Below are positions 1 to 9,900 of a DNA stretch of 64,000 nt, piece by piece. This DNA is from Vitellaria paradoxa. Its lineage: Eukaryota; Streptophyta; Magnoliopsida; Ericales; Sapotaceae. Location: NCBI GenBank assembly GCA_019916065.1, contig JAINTL010000046.1, positions 248,001 through 312,000 on the forward strand, given 5' to 3'. Within the stretch, counting starts at the first letter, position 1. Each line of letters starts with the position of its first letter. Below the pieces are notes generated by a model. The model saw nothing but the letters and a program-made list of their open reading frames with translations. It made no database searches and was not told the DNA's origin. The position numbers and the translations under genes are program-made.

Positions 1-807
1 TTTTATCAAATTTTTTAATTTCTTCTAATTAAATTTCACAACGTGTCACTTTTATATTAACTTTTTTTTAACTATTCAAACACCATTATATAACAATTAA
101 GAAAAAATAAAATTTTAACGAGATTGGTTCATAATCTAAATTTTTTTTAACACAAAATTTATATTTACTAGCAGTAGTATTTTTTTTATCACGGCTAATT
201 ATTTTTTAAAATTTTACAAAAAAAAAATTATAAAACAATAAAAATTTATTTGGTTTAATGGACTAGATCTACTTTGTTATTTGGCTATTTATATTATATT
301 CTCTTATTAAGGTTTTTAAATTGTAATAATAATAATATTTTTATTTTATGAATTTTTAATTTAGTAAAACCTCACGTTAGACTATTTAGATTAATTCTTA
401 TAATTTTTTTATTGAATAGTTTTGCAAAAATAAGAGAGAGAGAGAGAGAGAGGGGGGGAACGAATAGAGGGTTAAGATAAAGAAAGGGGAAAAATCAAGA
501 AAATATAGGCATTTAGAACATAACAGTAACACTCTAATTTATTATTTTTTTAGGGTGTGTTTGGAGTAAAAAAAAGTGAGATAAATTAAGAGTTCATAAT
601 GTGTACAGTGAAAGAAAAAAAATTGATGTGATATAAAATTAACAGAGATTTATAAAATTTTTCAAAAATTATTTATAAATCAAACGAAGCCTTAATCTTA
701 CCTAAGTTAGCACGCAAAAACGAAAGTTTATAGTCTATAGCGTGAGTGTGAATGTCCCCTCATCAAGTCGTCTGAAAAAAAAAAAAAAAAAAACCGACTA
801 AGTTTGA

Positions 808-1130
808 GGGTGTTTGGAAGTTAAAAAAAAAAGTTAAGTTTTGGTAGTTTTTTGTACTTTTTTGTGTATTTGGTTGAACCAAGTGAAATTTTTAGTATTT
901 TTTTAGTAACTTTTGGGTGTTTGGTAAATTTTTTACTGTAGCAAAGCAAAAAAGTTATAACTTTTAGGTGTTTGGTATGTATTTTACTGTAGCAAATCAA
1001 AAAAATGTAATGATGGAGTGGTACTTTTTACTGTAGCAAATAAAAAAAGTGACAAAACTTGTGATTTTGCCAAACACTCAAAAACTAACTTTTGATATTT
1101 TTTTGCTAATTTTTGGATTGCCAAACACCC
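808..1130. mobile_element. MITE-like element with GGGTGTTTGG termini
   Basis: The segment opens with GGGTGTTTGG and closes with its complement CCAAACACCC. The inside is T/A-rich and non-coding, with repeated 'ttttactgtagcaaa' phrases at about 934, 982 and 1028. Terminal inverted repeats of this type and a length of about 320 bp fit a non-autonomous DNA transposon. I cannot see a clean target-site duplication, so the superfamily is open. Confidence 0.5.
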
Positions 1131-1149
1131 CCTTTGTTGAACATAAAAA

Positions 1150-1323
1150 TTGATTTTTTATTTTTATTCCCAAGTCAAGTCCAGGGTGCCCCGTCAACTA
1201 CGTCAAATATTTATAGATGGGGCAATCATCAACGACTTGATTTTTTATTTTTACTCCCAAGTCAAGTCCCGGGTGCTCCGTCAACTACGTCAAATACTTA
1301 GAGATGGGGCAATCATCAACGAA
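1150..1323. repeat. 87-bp tandem duplication
   Basis: Two adjacent units of 87 bp, each with 'tttttatttttattcccaa' or a close variant followed by 'gtcaagtcc' and 'ccgtcaactacgtcaaata'. 'caagtcaagt' recurs at 1171 and 1258, which gives the period. The other block B copies carry this unit once, so the doubling is local. Confidence 0.85.
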
Positions 1324-1451
1324 AGTGGGTCCCATCACTTTCATTACCGAGGCGACGACACAAGTACATTACCATTCAAACGAAACTTCGAAGAAATTTT
1401 GTTGCCATATATTGTATTACTTTAAAATACTGATGGTGTTTGGCGTGAGAA

Positions 1452-2385
1452 TATTTTATTAAGAAATATAATAAAAATATAAAAATTTGATATAAAATTA
1501 ATATGTAATAAAATTTAATTAAAAATATAATAATTTATTAAAAATTAATAAATTTTAATTAATTTTAATTAACTTAACACTCTTTTACTAACTAATATAA
1601 TAGAAGGTCGAGGATTTCTTTTTTTTTTTTTTTTTTAAAGACAAGCACACTGATTCCGACTAGTCAAAATAGAAACGCGTAAGTAGTAATGCCAAGATGG
1701 CTACGTGATTGGGCCGTGTCATAGGGGGAAAAACACTTATCTTGACTAGCAAACCGCTCTCCACGCAATAATTTTGACAAATTAATGAAAATATACTATA
1801 AAATAATAACTTGAAAGAAATATAATTTAAGTTTTGCTTGAAGTGACAAAAATTTTAAAAATAATAAAAATATATTAAAAATTTTTTAAATTATTTATTT
1901 TTAAATTCATTACATGAATTATGAATTTACAACTTATCTCATTTTATTTCATTTTATCTTATATTTTATTTATTTTATCTTATTTTTTGTCATTCAAAAC
2001 GTATTCTTTAACATGACTACTTGAGAATTTAACATGATGTGATAGGGATGGCAAAATGGGCGAGTTGAGCGGGTTAGTGATAGATTTAAACGAATTGGAA
2101 GTTAAATGGATGCAACCCAAACTCATGCATTTAAAAGGCGGGTTAGATATGGGCGGGTTGAATATGGGTTATTTCAAATCCATTAACCCATATTTAACCC
2201 ATTTACTTATGACCTAACTTACTTTTAAAAAAAATTAAAATTTTATTTCAATTAATGTGTATATATATATATAAATACATCAATATTTATTTTAATTAAT
2301 ATAATATTATATTTTATATTTACATTTTTCAATTAATTTCAAATTTGTATGATCCGATTTATTTTTTATTCAATTTTAAATCAAC

Positions 2386-2419
<34 letters not shown>

Positions 2420-3158
2420 GCGCGCGCGCGCTCACGTATGTGTGCGCACGTGCGTGTGTATGGGTGTGTGTGTGCGCGCGTGCGCACATGTATGTGTATG
2501 CGGGGGTATGTGTGCGCGCATGAGCGTGTGTGAGAGTGGGTGCGCCCGCACGCGCGCATGCATGCATGTGTGCTCGCGGGTGTGTGCGCGCGCGCCCACA
2601 TGTGTGTTGGCGTGTATTTGTGTGTGGGCGCGTGTGTGCGTGTGCATGCGCGAGCGCTTGTGTGTGGATGTGTGTGCATGCTTGTGTGTAGGCGTGTATG
2701 CGTGTATGGGCGCATATGTGTGCGCGCTTGCGTGTTACTTTAATTGAGTATGGAGGAGAATATGAACAGTGAATTGAAGAACAAGCAAATTATATGTAAT
2801 GTATATATTATACATTTATTGTATATGCTAAATATATATATATATATACACACATCATATATATATAATATATATATTATATATTTATTGTAGATATTGC
2901 TAGAGAGAGAGAGAGAGAGCGGTGTAAAGAGAGAGATGGGGGATTAAATTAATTTGTACATTATATATATTATACATTTACTATAGAGATAACTGGAGAG
3001 AAAGAGAGAAAAAGAGGTGAGAGAGAGAGCAGTGTAGAAAGGAGGATTAAACTAATTTTTTTAACTTAAATAGGTGTTTTAATGAGTCCCGTTTCACAAC
3101 CTAATTGCTTCCGTTTATAAATGAGTATTTTATAAGTTACCCAATTACAGCCCAATTA
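1452..3158. repeat. 1.7-kb tandem duplication, left copy
   Basis: The left of two head-to-tail copies, with its partner at 3166-4886. 'tagaaggtcg' falls at 1601 and 3315, an offset of 1714. The copies differ mainly in homopolymer and microsatellite length. The unit holds a poly-T run, a module with TTGAC cores (1650-1800), a (CT)n run, a long alternating G/C/T tract, (AT)n stretches and (GA)n runs. No coding sequence is credible: the open frames in the GT/GC tract are low-complexity artefacts on both strands. Confidence 0.95.
2388..2736. repeat. (CT)n followed by alternating purine-pyrimidine tract
   Basis: A (CT)n run at about 2388-2412 passes directly into some 320 bp built almost wholly of TG, CG and CA dinucleotides ('tgtgcgcacgtgcgtgtg' and similar). 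Such strict alternation can adopt Z-DNA. The six-frame translations here are Cys/Val/Arg or His/Thr/Arg strings and are not proteins. Confidence 0.85.
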
Positions 3159-3165
3159 AAAATTA

Positions 3166-4886
3166 TATTTTATTAAGAAATATAATAAAAATATAAAATT
3201 TTGATATAAAAATAATATGTAATAAAATTTAGTTAAAAATATAATAATTTATTAAAAATTAATAAATTTTAATTAATTTTGATTAACTTAACACTCTTTT
3301 ACTAACTAATATAATAGAAGGTCGAGGATTTCTTTTTTTTTTTTTTAAAGACAAGCACACTGATTCCGACTAGTCAAAATAGAAACGCGTAAGTAGTAAT
3401 GCCAAGATGGCTACGTGATTGGGCCGTGTTATAGGGGGGAAAAACACTTATCTTGACTAGCAAACCGCTTTCCACGCAATAATTTTGACAAATTAATGAA
3501 AATATACTATAAAATAATAACTTGAAAGAAATATAATTTAAGTTTTGCTTGTAGTGACAAAAATTTTAAAAATAATAAAAATATATTAAAAATTTTTTAA
3601 ATTATTTATTTTTAAACTCATTACATGAATTATGAATTTACAACTTATCTCATTTTATTTCATTTTATCTTATATTTTATTTATTTTATCTTATTTTTTG
3701 TCATTCAAAACGTATTCTTTAACATGACTACTTGAGAAATTAACATGATGTGATAGGGACGGCAAAATGGGCGAGTTGAGCGGGTTAGTGATAGATTTAA
3801 ACGAATTGGAAGTTAAATGGATGCAACCCAAACTCATGCATTTAAAAGGCGGGTTAGATATGGGCGGGTTGAATATGGGTTATTTCAAATCCATTAACCC
3901 ATATTTAACCCATTTACTTATGACCTAACTTACTTTAAAAAAAATTAAAATTTTATTTCAATTAATGTGTATATATATATAAATACATCAATATTTATTT
4001 TAATTAATATAATATTATATTTTATATTTACATTTTTCAATTAATTTCAAATTTGTATGATCCGATTTATTTTTTATTCAATTTTAAATCAACAACTCTC
4101 TCTCTCTCTCTCTCTCTCTCCCTCTCTCTCTCTGTGTATGCGCGCGCGCGCTCACGTATGTGTGCGCACGTGCGTGTGTATGGGTGTGTGTGTGCGCGCG
4201 TGCGCACATGTATGTGTATGCGGGGGTGTGTGTGCGCGCATGAGCGTGTGTGAGAGTGGGTGTGCCCGCACGCGCGCATGCATGCATGTGTGCTCGCGGG
4301 TGAGTGCGCGCGCGCCCACATGTGTGTTGGCGTGTATTTGTGTGTGGGCGCGTGTGTGCGTGTGCATGCGCGAGCGCTTGTGTGTGGATGTGTGTGCATG
4401 CTTGTGTGTAGGCGTGTATGCGTGTATGGGCGCATATGTGTGCGCGCTTGCGTGTTACTTTAATTGAGTATGTATGGAGGAGAATATGAACAGTGAATTG
4501 AAGAATAAGCAAATTATATGTAATGTATATATTATACATTTATTGTATATGCTAAATATATATATATATATATACACACATCATATATATATAATATATA
4601 TATTATATATTTATTGTAGATATTGCTAGAGAGAGAGAGAGAGAGAGCGGTGTAAAGAGAGAGATGGGGGATTAAATTAATTTGTACATTATATATATTA
4701 TACATTTACTATAGAGATAACTGGAGAGAAAGAGAGAAAAAGAGGTGAGAGAGAGAGCAGTGTAGAGAGGAGGATTAAACTAATTTTTTTAACTTAAATA
4801 GGTGTTTTAATGAGTCCCGTTTCACAACCTAATTGCTTCCGTTTATAAATGAGTATTTTATAAGTTACCCAATTACAGCCCAATTA
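3166..4886. repeat. 1.7-kb tandem duplication, right copy
   Basis: Direct repeat of 1452-3158 with only scattered substitutions and length changes in simple repeats; for example the (CT) run is longer and gains a CC interruption near 4120. The two copies are separated by about 7 bp, so this is a tandem duplication and not two transposon insertions. Confidence 0.95.
4096..4456. repeat. Second (CT)n plus alternating purine-pyrimidine tract
   Basis: Copy of 2388-2736 inside the right tandem unit. The (CT)n part is expanded to about 37 bp with a CC interruption, while the TG/CG part is almost unchanged. Unchanged order of the imperfect dinucleotides shows it was copied as a block. Confidence 0.85.
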
Positions 4887-5207
4887 GTAAAAAAATAGGA
4901 CTCAAACCTATTTATTATGAGTTTAATTAGGTGGGTTGATGGATTTGGATCGATTTTACCACAGGCTCAATTGGGGACAGTCATATTGTTGAGATTCATG
5001 TGGTTGAGCATCGCTAGAATTTCATCCAGATGTTGAGTTTGCGCATTCACATGTTGCTCCAATATTTGGTGTGCAACCCAAGAATTCTCCAAACTACGTT
5101 CACCGTTGTTTGGGCTCTCAATTGAATAATGAGCACAAGGAAAAACCTTGTGTATACTCAATGGGAAAGAAGAAAACCAGGCAAGGCAAACTTGTTGTGA
5201 TACCACT
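4887..5207 (-). mobile_element. LTR-retrotransposon remnant: primer binding site and start of the internal region
   Basis: Read on the minus strand, this lies just inside the LTR at 5208-5570. Bases 5198-5205 read TGGTATCA on the minus strand, two bases from the LTR edge, matching the 3' end of initiator Met-tRNA. The following ~230 bp has an open minus-strand frame to 4967 that could be the leader or the beginning of gag; I recognise no zinc knuckle or pol domain. It stops near 4890, where the 1.7-kb tandem copy ends, so the rest of the element is gone. Ty3/gypsy is a guess. Confidence 0.6.
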
Positions 5208-5570
5208 TGACGCAGTGGTAGGGCATTTGGTGAGATGTCATCCTCGAATACAGTGAGTTGCTCTTGAATACATAATAACCAATCAAAAACACGAAGTTTT
5301 AATTAAACATATTGAATAATTGAATTGAATAAATTAAACGAAAAGCATCTACAAAGATTCCTATTTATTGGAAAAATTAATCATAAATCTAATCCTAATT
5401 AGGGTAGGTTTTTAGGAGTTTTCCTATCCAATTCAAATTCTATTTGGATTACAAATAGTCTTTGGCTCAAATAAAATCTAATCTTAATTAAAATAAGAAT
5501 AAAACAAAATCCAAAATAAATTAGAAAAACTAATTTTAAAAAAATTAAAAAATATCAAATCTATTCAACA
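5208..5570 (-). mobile_element. LTR of the remnant retrotransposon
   Basis: 363 bp that on the minus strand begins TGTTGA and ends GTCA (TG...CA ends). Bases 5366-5382 read 'ccaataaatagg' on the minus strand, a plausible TATA-like region. A Met-tRNA primer site follows at two bases, which marks this as the 5' LTR. No second LTR lies on the other side in this window. Confidence 0.65.
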
Positions 5571-6639
5571 TTAATACTCCTTTTTGAGATGAATTTACAC
5601 CCCTTTTTGGGATGATTTTACCACCCCTCAAAAAGTTTTAATAGCATTTCCAAAATGATACGGGTGAGCATACTGGAATTATTTTTTATTTTTATTTTTA
5701 TTTTTATTTTTATTTTTTATTTTTAACTTTTGGTATGGCGATCAATGTAAATTTAACTAAAAAAAAAAGGTTTTCACCTCGCCATTAACGGTACAAATTT
5801 GCCATTTGATCGGTTGAACTAAAAAATCTATAACGCAATCTAAAAAGGGATCCAATTAATTACCAAAAAATAAAAAGGGATCCAATTTATACTTTAAACC
5901 CTACGGTGACCCAAAAAAAAAAAAAGGCCAAAATTGCGAAAAATTGTAGTTGAATCGGTGACTCGCAAGAATCGTTCATGGTTCATTTGAACTAGTCCGC
6001 CTCGATCCGTATAAATTAAAGTTATTAATTATCTAATATTTTTTTATAGACTAAAATGTTATTCTCATAAATTAAAGTTAAAATAATTTTATAAGGCAAT
6101 TTAAACTACTATTTAACTACTTACGTAATATTAATTTTTTTAGTTTAGAAAAGATTCCAACTAATAATGGCATTATAAAAATAAAATATTACATTAACTA
6201 CAAGAAATATTAAAATTTTAGGTAATTTTTATTTATTTTAAAATTTAATTTTTTGTTATGTACTATGTTTAATCTATTTATGATATCAAGGCTCAATTTT
6301 GATTGACCCAATGGTTAAATCATTGATCCTTTGTTCAGTATTTTTTCAGTTAACTCAATAATCTAGGCTTCAGAATATTAGTTTAAGGTTTGTATAAACA
6401 GGTTAAGGCATTATGAGCGTTGAAATTTCTTGAGTACTAAAAAAGTATTTTTATTTAATATTTTTTGTTTTCTGAATTTTAGAATTCTTATTGTTTTGGG
6501 TCAAAAAATGACTTTTAGTTATTTTATATTTCATGTGTATATCAATTTTCTCTTTTCTACAACAAGTTTTGAAAATCCGAGTAAGCAAATATGTTTTCAA
6601 CTATTCTCTTTATTTTCAAAAATTGGGTAGTATATATTT
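5571..6639. other. AT-rich spacer, no gene
   Basis: Contains a run of TTTTTA units at about 5679-5720, an A-run near 5918 and scattered AT-rich sequence. Short open frames, such as one at 6430-6630, have no domain, no splice partner and typical low-complexity composition. I see nothing functional. Confidence 0.6.
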
Positions 6640-7210
6640 CAATAAATTTTGACATTAACAAAACTAAATTTACAGTATTTTCTTAATGAAGAAGAATTGA
6701 AAAATATAAAAATTAAAGTACTTAATTATTTAAATATAAACACGAATTTATCTCAATTCTTAAACATCCTATCATAGACAAATTAATCTATTATAATTCT
6801 ACGGGCATACTACAGTTGTATGCATTCCACATCGGTGATATAAAATAATGGTGTAGTATGTATGTATATTTGATATCATAGTATACACCACAATTCTATC
6901 TACTATAAAGTAAGAAGTGATTGCTATGGTGCCTGCGATTATAGTACAAGTTTTTAAAAGTGAGTTTTCTTAATATAATATAATCATATAAAAATAATGG
7001 AATTATCTAGATATTTAATGTAGATAAAGATAATAATAAAAAAAGCTCATATGCATAAACAAAATTATGTAACATCAATCAAAAAAATATATTAATATTC
7101 TAAATTTGACTCATTAGTTAATTTAGGCAACAGATATCTCATCCCGCGGCACTATTAAACTATTAAAATATAATTCCTTGCCATATATTAGTCTTATTTA
7201 AATTATTTTT
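6640..7210 (+). repeat. Orphan copy of a kinase upstream region
   Basis: Matches 15310-16440, the DNA directly 5' of the broken exon-1 copy in gene A. Shared stretches include 'gacaaattaatctatta', 'attatctagatattta' and 'atcccgcgg'. Here no exon follows; the sequence passes into block B. It is therefore a duplicated promoter-side flank whose gene was lost or never copied. The copy at 15310-16440 is longer because of extra sequence at about 15490-16070. Confidence 0.7.
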
Positions 7211-7660
7211 TATAGTTTCTTTTTATTTGAACAGTCCTGTTAAAATGAGAAAGAGAGAGAGGAGGAAAATCAATAATTATGAATTTGAAATAAATATAAA
7301 AAATTAGAATAGCAAAAATAGAAGTTTATAGAGCCCACAATGTGAATCTTACCTATATTAGGGTGCAAAAATAATTTTTTTTCTTTTTTGAATGTTACCT
7401 GTGTTAGGATGCAAAATTAAAAGTTTATAGAGCCCATAATATAAATGTGAATGCCCTCTATAAAGTTGTTTGAAACTAACCAAACTCCAAAAGCTACCCA
7501 TGATTAAATTTGTTGACACTGTGGACGGACATGTTTTGCAGCAATCCATCAATTCTATTTACCTAAACACAAGGGAGAAGTATTAAAATTTAAGCGTAAC
7601 AGGCAGCAATAACAGGAATTCGTTTGATTTGGTGAACTAGATCAATTTTGTTGTTGGATT

Positions 7661-7836
7661 CAAGGACGAAACCAGAAACTTAACTAAGGGGAGCCAACTT
7701 AACTAAGGGAGGCCAATTTATAGAAACCTTCACTGCTAGACCATTTTTCCAGTGTATAGGATATACATATAATATATGTATATATTTTTTCAAGGGGGCC
7801 ATGACCCCCTACTGTGGTAATGTGGTTCCGTCCGTG
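7661..7836. mobile_element. hAT-like MITE, 176 bp
   Basis: Left end CAAGGACGAAACCA and right end TGGTTCCGTCCGTG form imperfect terminal inverted repeats. They are flanked by 'gttggatt' and 'attagatt' (6 of 8 bases alike), the 8-bp size expected for hAT elements. Paralogous block B copies near 270, 47160, 51020 and 63700 lack the insert and run straight through as '...ttgttattcggctatttat', giving natural empty sites. Confidence 0.7.
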
Positions 7837-8118
7837 ATTAGATTATTTATATATTATCTTATTTTATTTAAATTTAAAATTTTAAAATATTATAAAAATA
7901 TTACTAATTTTTAATTTAATAATTCTCACATTAGATTATTTTAATTATTTTTTGTAATTTTTTTATTATCTAATCTTGCTAAAACTAGAGAGGGGAAGGA
8001 AAAAGGGGGAAAGGTGGGAAGAGAGGGCTACAAAAGAGAAGGGAGGGGAAGGTTATGATAATAATACAATAATACTCTAATTTAATATATATATTTTTTT
8101 AATCTCGCCTATGTTAGG

Positions 8119-8336
8119 ACTGCAAAAGTCAAAAGTTTATAGAGTTTATAATGTGAATGTGAATACTCCCTTGTCAAGTTGTTTGAAACTAACAAAAAGC
8201 TACCCTATGAATACGTTTGTTGACTCAGGGGTCAAAGTTTATAGAGCTTATAATGTGAATGTGAATACCCCCTTGTCAAGTTGTTTGAAACTAACAAAAA
8301 GCTACCCTATGAATACGTTTGTTGACTCAGGGGACT
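8119..8336. repeat. 102-bp tandem duplication
   Basis: Two near-identical adjacent units, with 'gaatacg' at 8209 and 8311. Each holds 'aatgtgaatgtgaatac' through 'tttgttgactcaggg'. The period happens to be a multiple of three and leaves a short open frame, but other block B copies show this DNA is non-coding. Confidence 0.9.
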
Positions 8337-9900
8337 AAGACAATTTAATAATTTGTTAATTCTAAGCTTGATGGTTATGGGTGTTCATTAATAACTTTGA
8401 TTGCATGATCACGTATAGCACAAAAATTAAACTTTTAACGCGTACGATATAAATGTTCCTTGTCAATCCATTTAAAATTAATGTAAATCTATCCCAAAAT
8501 TAAGTTTATTCACTTTCTGAACTAGACATTTTAAGTGTGATTTGGGAGTAAAAATTTTTAATTTTGCTTTAGTTTATTTTTGTTTTATATGATTTTTTAT
8601 GTTTTAAATTTTAATTTTCTTTATTTGTTTGATAAATTTTAAATATATTATTCTATAATTTATTTTTTTATAAAATACTCCCACGAGAGAGAGAGAGACA
8701 AAGAAAGCCTGGGAGGGGGAATCAATAATTATGATTCAAAGTAAATGAAGAAGTTTAGAATAAAATGATAATACTTTAATTTAGTCTTACCCATATTAGG
8801 ATGCAAATCAAAAGTTTATAATCTGAAATTAAATGGCCATTTCAACTCCTTAGAAAACTGACAAAAAGATATCTCGTGATTAAGTTTTTTAACTTGATAA
8901 ACTAGGACATTTTGTTGTAATGCGTTAATTTTATGGCAAATAGTTATTAGTAGTGATTAACAACTTTAACAGCCATATCTCATATAATACAGAAGTCAAA
9001 ACTTTTAACGCGTATGATATGAGTTTCATTGCAAGTCGTTTAAAAATAACGTAGAGCTATCCCAAAATTAAGTTTGTTGACTGAATAAACCAAACATTTT
9101 AGACATGATTTGGGAGTAAAAAATTTAAATAAAAAATTTTAATTTTTTAAAGTTTATTTTTTTATATGATTTGTATGTTTCAAATTTTAATTTTCTTTAT
9201 TTGTTTGATAATTTTTAAACATGTTATTCTTGTTGAGAAAAAATTTTCAAAAGAATGAAAATATTGACGCAAAAATTAAAAGAAATTAGTTTTTCTAAGA
9301 AGAATTAGTTTTTATAAGTAAATGATTTTTTATATTTCTTAAAAAAAAGATTAATTTTCATCATTATGTGATTTTTTTATTTGAAAGTAATAATTATAAT
9401 ATTTTTATAAATACAAATAACATATCTAAAAAATATTAAACAAATAAATTATAATAAAAGAAATCATATGAAATAAAAATAAATTGAAACGAGACAAATT
9501 AATCTTTTTTTTTTTTTTAAATTCGCAAGTCAAGTCTAGAAGTGATCCGTCAACTACGTCAATTACCTGTAGTGGGGTGCGTTTACAAACTTTGACTAGT
9601 GGGTCAATCACCAATTAGAAAAAAAAAAAAAAAAAAAGTGGGTCCCCCACATTCATCACCAACATCACAATACGTGACCGGTCCTATGACTAGCATTCTC
9701 AATTGAAACTTCGAAGAAATTAATTGAGAGCTAAATTGGAAAACCAAAAAAAAAAAAGGATTAGCTTGTAAGAAACGGCATGCTGTGATACTTTTTATTA
9801 ACAAATTGATAATTGATTTGAATTTATTTTCAGTAATCAACCGCAAAACATTCACAGCCACTGTACATAAACATACACAGTTAGAGGGATAAAATATTAT

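Larger units (their letters stand above)
1..1440. repeat. Dispersed 'block B' repeat, copy 1
   Basis: Non-coding AT-rich DNA whose phrases recur through the window. Bases 240-470 closely match 63660-63870, with the same order of 'ggctatttatattat', an 'attaaggttttt' stretch and a GA run followed by a G run. Bases 1166-1395 match 9520-9740, 48330-48480, 52030-52130, 54830-55010 and 57115-57310 around the shared word 'aagtcaagtcca'. It contains a (GA)n run at 432-451, a MITE and an 87-bp tandem duplication. No gene is visible. It looks like the upstream flank of a minus-strand kinase unit lying left of the window, because the same block follows gene E at the right end. Confidence 0.7.
7211..9900. 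repeat. Block B repeat, copy 2 (with internal duplications)
   Basis: Long non-coding block sharing ordered phrases with 1-1440, 47000-48600, 50700-52150, 54200-55200, 56200-57330 and 63400-64000. Recurrent pieces are 'ttaggatgcaaaa', 'gtttatagagcccataatg', 'aagtttgttgactc', 'tttaacgcgtatgat' and, at 9520-9740, 'aagtcaagtc'. A hAT-like MITE (7661-7836) and a 102-bp tandem duplication lie inside. No gene is seen. Confidence 0.7.

Noticed and set aside
2345..2747. Overlapping open frames on both strands, up to 132 codons, in the GT/GC tract
   Set aside because: They exist in several frames at once, translate to Cys/Val/Arg or His/Thr/Arg strings and arise from dinucleotide repeats; the second copy at 4053-4467 behaves the same.
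4084..4539. 151-codon minus-strand frame
   Set aside because: Low-complexity translation of the same alternating tract, extended by chance into AT-rich DNA.
4967..5206. 79-codon minus-strand frame as an independent gene
   Set aside because: Begins inside a retrotransposon primer-binding region, directly after an LTR; best read as element leader or gag start.
8111..8338. 75-codon frame containing a 34-residue repeat
   Set aside because: Created by the 102-bp tandem duplication in block B; other copies of this block have no open frame.
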